From contig NZ_QASO01000102.1 of NCBI RefSeq assembly GCF_003052605.1, positions 1-40,693 on the forward strand: DNA of 40,693 bases. Direction: 5' to 3'. Of the stretch, positions 7,733 to 16,561 are shown one piece after another. Below the pieces are notes generated by a model. The model saw only the letters and a list, made by a program, of their open reading frames with translations. It had not been told where the DNA came from and did no database searches. The position numbers were made by a program, and so were the translations under genes. Position 1 is the first letter of the stretch, and each line of letters opens with the position of its first letter. This stretch comes from Ectopseudomonas oleovorans. Its GTDB lineage: Bacteria; Pseudomonadota; Gammaproteobacteria; Pseudomonadales; Pseudomonadaceae.

Positions 7733-8362
7733 ATGGACGATTCCGATTATCTGCGCTTACTTACGCACCAGGCCGAACAAGCCAATGCCTTCCTCTCCAA
7801 CGCCAAGAAATGGGAGCGTGAGCGTTGGGTCTGTCAACGCCTGCTGCAAGCGCTGAACGTGCGTCACCATAGCGATGACTTCACGCCCAGCGGCCAGGAG
7901 CCGCCGGACGTACTGTTTCGCGATGCCAACTTCGAAGTGTTTTTCGTGCTCGATGAAGGCCGGCGCCTCAATGACGAGTGGCGCGCCGAACTGGAGCGGC
8001 GCCGCAGCGCCTTTTCCCTGAGCCAACTGGTGCGTCGCGAAGCGCGCCCCAAACGCATTCCAGCCAGCGAAATGCAGGCGCGCCTGGCACCGACCCTGCG
8101 CAAGAAGGCGCATAACTACCGCGAGCGTGGCATCGACCTCGGCGAACTCGACCTGGTCGCCTTCGTCAGCCTCAAGCGCGCCGTGCTCGACTGCAATAGC
8201 CACTTCCCGCCCCCTACCGAATACCTGCGCCAAGGCTGGCGCTCGCTGTCCTTGGTTGGTCCGCGCTTCGCCCGTGTGCTGTTCGCTCACCCGGACGCGC
8301 CGGATTTTCTAAGGCAAAATCTCGGCCGCAGTCTGCTGTTCGACATCGGTATCGGCCTGTGA
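7733..8362 (+). CDS. DUF1780 family protein
   Basis: A 209-residue soluble protein, MDDSDYLRLLTHQAEQANAF onwards, recognisable as the DUF1780 family, which is largely confined to Pseudomonas and relatives. It has an acidic-aromatic N terminus (KKWERERWVCQRLL), a central ELERRRSAFSLSQLVRREAR stretch and a C-terminal FDIGIGL. The fold has been compared to restriction-endonuclease-like folds, but no activity is established to my knowledge. A PD-(D/E)xK-like arrangement (PDVLFRDANFEVFFVLDEG) is visible around residues 60-80, which is suggestive only. Its stop codon overlaps the MOSC gene start (GTGA), so the two are probably co-translated. Confidence 0.8.
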   Translation: MDDSDYLRLLTHQAEQANAFLSNAKKWERERWVCQRLLQALNVRHHSDDFTPSGQEPPDVLFRDANFEVFFVLDEGRRLNDEWRAELERRRSAFSLSQLVRREARPKRIPASEMQARLAPTLRKKAHNYRERGIDLGELDLVAFVSLKRAVLDCNSHFPPPTEYLRQGWRSLSLVGPRFARVLFAHPDAPDFLRQNLGRSLLFDIGIGL

Positions 8363-8907
8363 GCCCCTTGCAGGAATTGCTCGCCGGCGTGCCGCAAGTC
8401 GGCCAGGTGCGCTGGATAGGCGTGCGCCCCAAGGCGCGCGAGGCGATGCTCGAAGTCGAGGCCGTGGAAGCGCGGCGTGAAGCCGGCCTGACCGGCGATC
8501 ACAGCCGCCCAGAGCCACGCAATGCGCGGCAGGTCACGCTGATTCAGTGGGAACACCTGGCCGTCGTTGCCGCCTTGCTCGGCCGCGATGCGCCCATGCC
8601 GCCCAGCGAGCTGCGCCGCAATATCGCGGTCGCCGGCATCAATCTGTTCAGCCTCAAGGGCCGGCGCTTTCGCATTGGCCAGGCGCTGCTGGAAACCACC
8701 GGCTGGTGCCAACCCTGCGCCCGCCTGGAGGAACGTCTCGGTCGCGGCACCTTCCAGGCCATGCGAGGCCATGGCGGCATTACCGCTCGCGTGATCGAGG
8801 GCGGCATCATCCGCCTGGAGGACGCGGTAAGCGTGGACCCCCTCGAAACGATATCTGACCCGCAGGACAACGACGCTCGCCAAGGCTGGCAGGCACGCCT
8901 AGAATAG
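8359..8907 (+). CDS. MOSC domain protein
   Basis: A 182-residue protein of the MOSC (MOCO sulfurase C-terminal) superfamily. These proteins bind molybdenum cofactor or carry sulfur on a conserved cysteine. Family features seen are VRWIGVRPKARE near the N terminus, the GLTGDH segment, RQVTLIQWEHL, NIAVAGINLFSLKGRRFRIG, and the cysteines in GWCQPCARLEERL. The start is GTG at 8359, overlapping the DUF1780 stop by 4 nt. No ATG fits better, because the domain begins within the first 20 residues. The substrate is unknown. Confidence 0.85.
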   Translation: MSPLQELLAGVPQVGQVRWIGVRPKAREAMLEVEAVEARREAGLTGDHSRPEPRNARQVTLIQWEHLAVVAALLGRDAPMPPSELRRNIAVAGINLFSLKGRRFRIGQALLETTGWCQPCARLEERLGRGTFQAMRGHGGITARVIEGGIIRLEDAVSVDPLETISDPQDNDARQGWQARLE

Positions 8908-8931
8908 TCGCATTCAAGCAGAGGCCCGCCC

Positions 8932-9105
8932 ATGACCAGTCGCCTGAGCCCCGAAGACCAACAGAAAGTCGACCAATACCTGAGCGCACCGCAGCATCAG
9001 GTTGAACGTCAGCCGTTTCGCGTTTGGCGTCTGCTGGCGGTGGTCATGGTCGTGACCATTGGCCTGGGCCTGCTGAGCCGCTTGCTGAGTCGACTGGTGC
9101 TATGA
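8932..9105 (+). CDS. DUF3094 family small membrane protein, 57 residues
   Basis: A short gene with a good start context (GAGG 10 nt upstream). The protein is MTSRLSPEDQQKVDQYLSAP, a basic linker, then one membrane helix (LLAVVMVVTIGLGLLSRLL) and a short C-terminal end. The N-terminal LSPEDQQKVDQYL motif and single C-terminal helix match the DUF3094 family, common in pseudomonads next to ndh. The predicted topology is N-in with a short periplasmic end. It lies 24 nt after the MOSC gene and 63 nt before ndh. The function is unknown; the repeated position before ndh suggests a link to the respiratory membrane, an inference only. Confidence 0.8.
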   Translation: MTSRLSPEDQQKVDQYLSAPQHQVERQPFRVWRLLAVVMVVTIGLGLLSRLLSRLVL

Positions 9106-9168
9106 GCTGCCTTGCGCTCGCCCTCTCGCACTCACACCGTCTTTTTCAAAGCCTTGTGAGCAATATCC

Positions 9169-10470
9169 ATGTCCCATCGCATCGTGATTGTCGGCGGCGG
9201 CGCCGGCGGTTTGGAGCTGGCCACCCGCCTGGGTAGAAAACTGGGCAAGAGTGGCGCGGCCCGAATCATTCTGGTCGACGCCAACCTCACCCATATCTGG
9301 AAGCCCCTGCTGCACGAAGTGGCCGCCGGCTCGTTGAACTCCTCGGAAGACGAACTGAACTACGTGGCCCAGGCCAAGTGGAACCATTTCGAGTTCCAGC
9401 TCGGGCGCATGTCCGGCCTCGACCGTGCCAGCAAGAGCATCACCCTGGCACCGACGCTGGATGACGATGGCCAGGTACTGATGCCTGAACGCCGCATCAC
9501 CTACGACAGCCTGGTCATTGCCGTTGGCAGCACCACCAATGACTTCGGCACGCCTGGCGCTGCTGAGCACTGCATTTTCCTCGACACCCGCGCGCAGGCC
9601 GAGCGCTTCCATCGCCGCATGCTCAGCCACTACCTGCGTGCACATGCCAGCGAGAACGAATACGGTTCGAAGATCGATATCGCCATCGTCGGCGCCGGTG
9701 CCACCGGGGTCGAGCTGGCAGCAGAACTGCACCACGCGGCCAAGCAGTTGGTCGCCTATGGCCTAGACCGCATTCGCCCCGAAGACATGCGCATCACCCT
9801 GATCGAGGCCGGGCCGCGTGTGCTGCCTGCTCTGCCCGAGCGCATCGCACGGCCGGTGCATCAGACCCTGGAGAAGCTCGGCGTCACCGTGCTGACCGGT
9901 GCGGCTGTCAGCGAAGTGACTGCCGACGGCCTGAAAACCGCCGACGGCAACTTCATCCCGGCCAGCCTGAAAGTCTGGGCTGCCGGCATTCGCGCCCCCG
10001 GTTTTCTCAAGGATCTCGACGGCCTGGAGAGCAACCGCATCAACCAGCTGCAGGTTCGTCCGACCCTGCAAACGACGCTCGATGACGACGTATTCGCCTT
10101 CGGCGACTGCGCAGCCTGCCCGCAGCCGGGCACTGAGGGCCGCAACGTGCCGCCACGCGCCCAGGCAGCGCATCAGCAGGCATCGCTGCTGGCCAAGTCG
10201 CTACGTTTGAAGATCAGCGCCCAGCCGCTGCCGGAATACCGCTATCGCGATTACGGCTCACTGATCTCGCTGTCGAGCTTCTCCGCGGTCGGTAACCTGA
10301 TGGGCAACCTGACCGGCAGCGTCATGCTCGAAGGCTGGCTGGCACGGGTGTTCTACGTGTCGCTGTATCGCATGCACCAGATGGCCCTGTATGGCGTGCC
10401 ACGCACCTTGCTGCTGATGCTCAGCGATCGCATCGGGCGCAGCACCGAGCCGCGCCTGAAGCTGCATTGA
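9169..10470 (+). CDS. ndh: Type II NADH dehydrogenase
   Basis: A 433-residue non-proton-pumping NADH:quinone oxidoreductase, bound to the cytoplasmic face of the membrane. The N-terminal FAD-binding Rossmann motif is IVGGGAGGLELA (GGGAGG at 9-14). A second nucleotide-binding motif for NADH is GAGATG at residues 175-180 (AIVGAGATGVELAAEL). The FAD-contacting VFAFGDCAACP follows near residue 305. The amphipathic C-terminal region (YRMHQMALYGVPRTLLLML) is the membrane anchor. The length is normal. It follows DUF3094 on the same strand. Its last 58 coding bases are copied again downstream at about 10562-10619. Confidence 0.96.
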   Translation: MSHRIVIVGGGAGGLELATRLGRKLGKSGAARIILVDANLTHIWKPLLHEVAAGSLNSSEDELNYVAQAKWNHFEFQLGRMSGLDRASKSITLAPTLDDDGQVLMPERRITYDSLVIAVGSTTNDFGTPGAAEHCIFLDTRAQAERFHRRMLSHYLRAHASENEYGSKIDIAIVGAGATGVELAAELHHAAKQLVAYGLDRIRPEDMRITLIEAGPRVLPALPERIARPVHQTLEKLGVTVLTGAAVSEVTADGLKTADGNFIPASLKVWAAGIRAPGFLKDLDGLESNRINQLQVRPTLQTTLDDDVFAFGDCAACPQPGTEGRNVPPRAQAAHQQASLLAKSLRLKISAQPLPEYRYRDYGSLISLSSFSAVGNLMGNLTGSVMLEGWLARVFYVSLYRMHQMALYGVPRTLLLMLSDRIGRSTEPRLKLH

Positions 10471-10712
10471 AGTAGTGGCAGGCTACAGACTGTAGGGTGG
10501 GCCGGGCGGCGATCCGCTTCAGCCCACGTCGACCGCTGGTGGGCTAAAGCCCACCCTACGAGCTGATGCTCAGCGATCGCATCGGGCGCAGCACCAAGCC
10601 ACGTCTGAAGCTGCATCGAAGCAGTGACAGGCTACAAGTCTTGTAGGGTGGGCTTCAGCCCACGCCGACCAACGCTGGTGGCTAAAGCGGATCGCCGCCC
10701 GGCCCACCCTAC
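10413..10712. repeat. Duplicated ndh 3' end, each copy followed by a GTAGGGTGGGC hairpin
   Basis: Positions 10413-10490 (the last ndh codons and following bases) recur at 10562-10639, an offset of 149 nt, with a handful of substitutions. Each copy is followed by an inverted repeat of the GTAGGGTGGGC...GCCCACCCTAC type (10492-10559 and 10643-10712). The second hairpin is the reverse complement of the first: the GCCGGGCGGCGATCCGCTT block is on the left in one and on the right in the other. No gene is supported between 10471 and 10893. Confidence 0.85.
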
Positions 10713-10860
10713 GAGCTGAAGCGCCCGTAGGGAAAATGCTGGAATTCCCCTTTGCAAGACAGCCGATCGCCCGTGGTGCGCATGACGCACCTGTGCGAAC
10801 CGGCCAGCGTGGCCGGGACAATGCGAGACGGCCCAGACGCACGTGAGGCGCAGAAACGAA

Positions 10861-10883
10861 CAAGCCCGCACTAGGCGGGCTTG
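10861..10883 (-). terminator. Hairpin terminator downstream of the tRNA cluster
   Basis: CAAGCCCGC and GCGGGCTTG pair across a 5-nt loop. On the minus strand it follows tRNA-Lys by about 10 nt and is followed by a T-rich stretch (TTCGTTT), so it would end the tRNA transcript. The U tract is imperfect. Confidence 0.65.
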
Positions 10884-10893
10884 TTCGTTGTAG

Positions 10894-10969
10894 TGGTGGG
10901 TCGTGTAGGATTCGAACCTACGACCAATTGGTTAAAAGCCAACTGCTCTACCAACTGAGCTAACGACCC
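10894..10969 (-). tRNA. tRNA-Lys (anticodon UUU)
   Basis: 76 nt including an encoded CCA end. The acceptor stem GGGTCGT pairs with ACGACCC. The anticodon loop CTTTTAA carries UUU, and the T arm contains GGTTCGAATCC. It is the last of three tRNAs transcribed leftward. Confidence 0.97.
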
Positions 10970-10974
10970 GAAAA

Positions 10975-11051
10975 TGGTCGGGGTAGGGGGATTCGAACTC
11001 CCGACATCTTGCTCCCAAAGCAAGCGCGCTACCGGACTGCGCTATACCCCG
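10975..11051 (-). tRNA. tRNA-Pro (anticodon UGG)
   Basis: 77 nt with encoded CCA. The acceptor stem CGGGGTA pairs with TACCCCG. The anticodon loop TTTGGGA carries UGG, and the T arm is GGGAGTTCGAATCCCCC. It lies 5 nt from tRNA-Lys and 9 nt from tRNA-Asn. Confidence 0.97.
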
Positions 11052-11060
11052 ATAGGAAGT

Positions 11061-11136
11061 TGGCTCCGCGACCTGGACTCGAACCAGGGACCCAATGATT
11101 AACAGTCATTTGCTCTACCGACTGAGCTATCGCGGA
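11061..11136 (-). tRNA. tRNA-Asn (anticodon GUU)
   Basis: 76 nt with encoded CCA. The acceptor stem TCCGCGA pairs with TCGCGGA. The anticodon loop CTGTTAA carries GUU, and the T loop is GGTTCGAGTCC. It is the first tRNA of the operon. Confidence 0.97.
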
Positions 11137-11196
11137 ACTTCGGTCTTCCAGCTCTTCTGCGCTTTGGCTTTCGCTTTACCGCTTCAGAGGCGCGCC

Positions 11197-11224
11197 ATTT
11201 TACGTAGCAAAATTTCCCTGTCAA
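11197..11224 (-). promoter_or_regulatory. Sigma-70 promoter of the tRNA operon with GC-rich discriminator
   Basis: On the minus strand TTGACA (complement of 11219-11224) and TAAAAT (complement of 11197-11202) are 16 nt apart. The bases after the -10 box are GGCGCGCC, a GC-rich discriminator as found in stringently controlled stable-RNA promoters. The start would lie near 11190, about 54 nt before tRNA-Asn. Confidence 0.8.
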
Positions 11225-11342
11225 CCCCTGCAAACTGCTTTTACGACAATGCTTTGCAGACAAGCCATGGACTACTATATGTTTCATCGAACTGTGGCAC
11301 GACGCAGGACGCGCCAGCCGAAGACGCCAGCTAGGACAGTCC

Positions 11343-13664
11343 ATGAGCAACCAGGACAAGCCCCCCATTCATCCCAAGGTGGTCAGCCTCGCCAGCCGCG
11401 GTATACAGCCGCGCTTCAGCGATCTGGTACAAGCCTGCCGTAAGCTGGTGATGAATCGCCTGGCGGAGCATTTGAGCGGTGTATTCGGCCAAGTCGATGA
11501 CACCCTGTTCGAGTGCGCCGAGAAAGCCGAGAACAACAAGGTGCAGACGTTGTTCTTCGACAACATGCGCGAGATCCGCCGCCAGCGTCCACAGATCGAG
11601 CGCAGCTACCACCAGGCCATCGCCAACAATTTTTCCGATTTCCTCGACGGCAAGCTGCAGGATCAGACACCGGCCGAAATGGACCCCGAGCAATTGGCCC
11701 TGGTGCAGAACGAGGATTACGAAGAAACCCTGCAGGTCACCAATATGGTCAGCCGGGTCAAGGCACGCTGCACCCAGCCGCTATTCGCTCTGGAGCAGCG
11801 CCTGGCGCTGCTCAACAACGGCCAGAAGCTCGGCGAGGACAGCAACCCCTTCGGCCCACAGGCCATTGCCCAGGCGTTTCGCGATGCGCTGGCGCCCTGC
11901 CCCTTCCCACTGCAGATCAAGACCATCCTCTACATGCTCTTCGATCGCCATGTGATGCAGAGCCTCGATTCACTCTATGGCGCACTCAACCAGCGCCTGA
12001 TCGATGCCGGCGTGCTGCCCAACCTCAAGTACAGCGCACAGATCAATCAAAGCGTCAGCCGCCCCGATGCGCCAGCGCCAGAAGCCCCGACGCCCCAACA
12101 AGCAGCGGGCAGACCGGGCACGACGCCAGCGCCCGTAGAACCGGCGCTGTTCGATCTGGATCTCAGCGCACCGCCGCCGAACGATCCCGGCGCGCTGTTC
12201 AGCGGCTTGTCCAGCCTGCTCGGCGAGCACCGCCAGAGCCACCCGGACGCTCCGCTGCTGGGCGGCACACGGAGCATCGTCAGCTTCTCACCGCGCGGGG
12301 CCAGCCGTACCTACAGCGCCAGCGAACTGCTTGCTGCGCTCAATCGCATGCAGCAGCAGTCGGCCCACGAACTGGCCCAACGCCTGCACCAACCGCAAGC
12401 CGTTGAAGGCCTCAAGGCCGATCTGCAGCAGCAACTGGAATCACACAGCAGCCTGCCGGGCGACAGCAAGGTGTCCGATCAGGAAGCCGACGTGATCGAC
12501 CTGGTTGGCATGCTGTTCGACTTCATCCTCGATGACGAGAACCTGCCGGACGCCTGCAAGACCGCACTCTCGCACCTGCATACGCCCTATCTGAAAATCG
12601 CGCTGCAGGACAAGGCGCTGTTCACCCAACACCACCATCCGGCGCGACGCCTGCTCAACACCATGGCCCAGGCTGGCGTGCTTTACGGCAGCGAAGGTGA
12701 CGAACGCAGCCTGCTGGCCAAGATGCAATGGGTAGTCGAACGGGTGATTCACGGTTTCAGCGGTGATCTGGGACTGTTCGACAGCCTGATCGAGGAGTTC
12801 AACGAGTATGTCGAGACCCTGCGCCACAAGGTCGAACTGCGCGAACGCCGCGCGGTCGAGGCGGCCAAGGGGCGTGATCGTCTGCTGGGGGCTCGCGAGC
12901 AGGCACTTGAGGTGGTTCAGCGATGCGTCGGAAAGCGCGACCTACCAACCATCATCCGCAACTTCCTCGAACTGACCTGGGCCGACGTCCTGGTGTTCGT
13001 CCTGCTGCGCCATGGCGAACAGAGCACGGAGTGGAAGCGCTCCTGTGAAGTGGCCGAACAGCTGGCCTGGAGCGGCACACCGCTGGGCGAGGCCGAGGTG
13101 CTGCAGTTGCAGGAACAGCGCGTACCGATGCTCAGCGACCTGCGCAAGGGCCTGGAATTACTCGGCGGCTACCATGAGGACGGCATCCGTCGCCTGCTGC
13201 AGGACCTGGTGGCCTGCCAGCATGCGGTGCAAGCCAAACAACCGCAATTGGCCGCCCAGCTCAAACCTACCCTGCCAGAAAGCCCACTGGGCGCCATGCT
13301 TGGAGAAGATGCCGATCTGGCTCGTCAGGCACCTTTGCGCAGCAAGCTCTCGGCACGCGCACAAGCCTTGGCCAAGGAGTTGGCCAGCGTCGAGTTCGGC
13401 ACCTGGTTCGAGTTCGTCGAGGGCGGCAAGAGCCGCGCGCTCAAGCTTTCCTGGTTCAGCCCGACCACGCACAACTACATGTTCGTCGACCACAGTGGCC
13501 AGCGCGTGGCGATCAAGCCGCTGACCCTGCTGGCCAGCGAGATGGAAAAGGGCCTGGCCCGCATCGTGACACCCGAACGCGCGGCGCCCCTGGTGGATCG
13601 CGCGCTGACTGCCATTTACCGTGTGCTGCAGCGTTTCACCGGGCGCACGGCCGAACCCCGCTGA
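11343..13664 (+). CDS. DUF1631 family protein
   Basis: A 773-residue protein recognised as DUF1631 from its N terminus (SLASRGIQPRFSDLVQACRK followed by NRLAEHLSGVFGQVDDTLFE) and overall helical layout. Residues about 235-300 are a Pro/Ala-rich linker. The middle (about 380-560) contains DLVGMLFDFILDDENLPD and FSGDLGLFDSLIEEFNEY. The last 90 residues (FGTWFEFVEGGKSRALKLSW, then FVDHSGQRVAIKPLTLLASE) look like a beta-rich PilZ-like module but lack the RxxxR and DxSxxG c-di-GMP motifs. No signal peptide or membrane helix is seen. It is followed after 9 nt by a PilZ gene, so the pair probably acts together. The function is not known to me. Confidence 0.85.
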   Translation: MSNQDKPPIHPKVVSLASRGIQPRFSDLVQACRKLVMNRLAEHLSGVFGQVDDTLFECAEKAENNKVQTLFFDNMREIRRQRPQIERSYHQAIANNFSDFLDGKLQDQTPAEMDPEQLALVQNEDYEETLQVTNMVSRVKARCTQPLFALEQRLALLNNGQKLGEDSNPFGPQAIAQAFRDALAPCPFPLQIKTILYMLFDRHVMQSLDSLYGALNQRLIDAGVLPNLKYSAQINQSVSRPDAPAPEAPTPQQAAGRPGTTPAPVEPALFDLDLSAPPPNDPGALFSGLSSLLGEHRQSHPDAPLLGGTRSIVSFSPRGASRTYSASELLAALNRMQQQSAHELAQRLHQPQAVEGLKADLQQQLESHSSLPGDSKVSDQEADVIDLVGMLFDFILDDENLPDACKTALSHLHTPYLKIALQDKALFTQHHHPARRLLNTMAQAGVLYGSEGDERSLLAKMQWVVERVIHGFSGDLGLFDSLIEEFNEYVETLRHKVELRERRAVEAAKGRDRLLGAREQALEVVQRCVGKRDLPTIIRNFLELTWADVLVFVLLRHGEQSTEWKRSCEVAEQLAWSGTPLGEAEVLQLQEQRVPMLSDLRKGLELLGGYHEDGIRRLLQDLVACQHAVQAKQPQLAAQLKPTLPESPLGAMLGEDADLARQAPLRSKLSARAQALAKELASVEFGTWFEFVEGGKSRALKLSWFSPTTHNYMFVDHSGQRVAIKPLTLLASEMEKGLARIVTPERAAPLVDRALTAIYRVLQRFTGRTAEPR

Positions 13665-13673
13665 GGAATTTCC

Positions 13674-14006
13674 ATGGAAGAGCGTCGCCTACACAGCCGC
13701 CATGGCACCGAAATGCAGCTGGAGGTCTTCGACCTGAACAGCGGCCAGCGCCTGGGCCGGATAGTCGACCTGTCTGCAGATGGTTTCATGCTGTTCAGCG
13801 ACACCCCCCACACCGCCGACGCGGTGCTGGAATGCCGCCTGGTGTGCACCTCAGGTAGCGATGCGGTACAGGAAGTGCGTCTGGGCGCCGATTGCCTGTG
13901 GAGCCGCCCCGGCGCCGACGGCCGGCATTGTTGGGCCGGCTTTCACATCATCGATCTGGCCGAGGATCAGGCCAAGGCACTGGAGAGCCTGCTGGCCAGG
14001 CTCTGA
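13674..14006 (+). CDS. PilZ domain protein, probable c-di-GMP receptor
   Basis: A 110-residue single-domain PilZ protein. The c-di-GMP binding signature is intact: RxxxR at R5-R9 (RLHSR) and DxSxxG at D32, S34 and G37 (DLSADG). It is followed by the usual beta-barrel ending in CWAGFHIIDLAEDQ. GAGGAA, which overlaps the DUF1631 stop, serves as the ribosome site, so the gene is coupled to the one before it. The pairing suggests that this PilZ protein senses c-di-GMP for the DUF1631 partner; that is inference. After it comes about 440 bp of repeats up to ettA. Confidence 0.9.
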   Translation: MEERRLHSRHGTEMQLEVFDLNSGQRLGRIVDLSADGFMLFSDTPHTADAVLECRLVCTSGSDAVQEVRLGADCLWSRPGADGRHCWAGFHIIDLAEDQAKALESLLARL

Positions 14007-14111
14007 GCTGCGCGACCGGTGCGCACGGCGCACCCTACGAAACGCCCACGCCAAACCAACCTCAACGCAAAAGGCTGATGCCGATCAGTTAAGACGCAAA
14101 AGCAGCCTTGC

Positions 14112-14190
14112 GTGGGAGCCCCGCCCCGGGGCGAAGCTTGTGGATTTGTGCTGAACGCGTGATCGATTCGCCGCGAGGCGCGGCTCCTAC
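14112..14190. repeat. REP-type inverted pair (GTAGGAGC family)
   Basis: GTGGGAGCCCCGCCCCGGGG on the left and CGCGAGGCGCGGCTCCTAC on the right. It closely resembles 5282-5361, with the same spacing and the same inner GCGAAG. Confidence 0.7.
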
Positions 14191-14233
14191 AGATACGTAG
14201 TGCTCTTTCGAGCGACACACACGCCGAACGGAT

Positions 14234-14299
14234 AGGCGTTCCGCCCCGGGGCGAAGCTTTTCGCGTCCCCCTCGGTTCGCGGCGGGGCGCCGCTTCTAC
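14234..14299. repeat. Degenerate REP-type inverted pair
   Basis: TTCCGCCCCGGGGCGAAGC on the left and GGCGGGGCGCCGCTTCTAC on the right. The left GTAGGAGC head is damaged, so this looks like an older copy of the preceding element. Confidence 0.55.
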
Positions 14300-14325
14300 A
14301 GAGAGCCTGTACCCGCAACGAAAAA

Positions 14326-14349
14326 CGGAGCCCGCAGGCTCCGTTTTTT
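14326..14349 (+). terminator. Bidirectional-looking terminator between the PilZ gene and ettA
   Basis: The stem CGGAGCC (14326-14332) pairs with GGCTCCG (14337-14343) around a CGCA loop, followed by six T and preceded by five A. It could end the DUF1631-PilZ transcript on the plus strand and the ettA transcript on the minus strand. Confidence 0.85.
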
Positions 14350-14379
14350 CATCCCGGCGTAACACCGGGATATCGCATG

Positions 14380-14445
14380 GTGGGTTACGCGGCGCACTCT
14401 GCTCGTGAAACCAGCCAATTACGTGCTTGGCGCCGCTAACCCACC

Positions 14446-14449
<4 letters not shown>
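14380..14449. repeat. GTGGGTTACGCGGCG inverted repeat reaching the ettA stop codon
   Basis: The left half GGTGGGTTACGCGGCGC pairs with the right half GCGCCGCTAACCCACC, and the element ends CCCTAC at 14449. The minus-strand GTAG head of the element contains the TAG stop of ettA at 14448-14446. Confidence 0.75.
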
Positions 14450-16110
<1,661 letters not shown>

Positions 16111-16222
16111 GGAGAACCTGACTGGTGAGAATAGGGAGCTGGAAACGGCGCGCCATGCAGGTCGCGTGAAAACATGATGAATGCGTTGGGGGGCTATGTT
16201 CGCGTTAGCTGTTGTACACCCT

Positions 16223-16269
16223 GTAGGAGCGGATTTATCCGCGAAATTCGCGGCTGAAGCCGCTCCTAC
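16223..16269. repeat. REP-type inverted repeat (GTAGGAGCGG family)
   Basis: GTAGGAGCGGATTTATCCGCG on the left pairs with CGCGGCTGAAGCCGCTCCTAC on the right, each half being a hairpin. It lies in the 451-bp ettA-morA divergent gap, where I see no gene or confident promoter otherwise. Confidence 0.75.
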
Positions 16270-16561
16270 CGAAAAGCCAGGGTCGTTAACGTGCGCTAGC
16301 CATCAGTTTTCACACCACCTGCGTGTACGCAATGTGCAGAGACCTTAGCCCCTGCGGAGGCGAACGCCAAGTACCGCGCGGACAGTTCACGCGCGCGGCG
16401 CAAAACTACCGGAATGTGCGTGACAGGGCAAACCTACGTTCGTCGGCGCAGCTGGCACTTGGCCACGTTTGCAGGCATTCTAGCCGGCTCGCGCGAGCGC
16501 AGGCATGCCCGCGCGTCTCAACGCTTAAAATAGCCCAGCACTGGCTGCAGGTTCACAGAAC

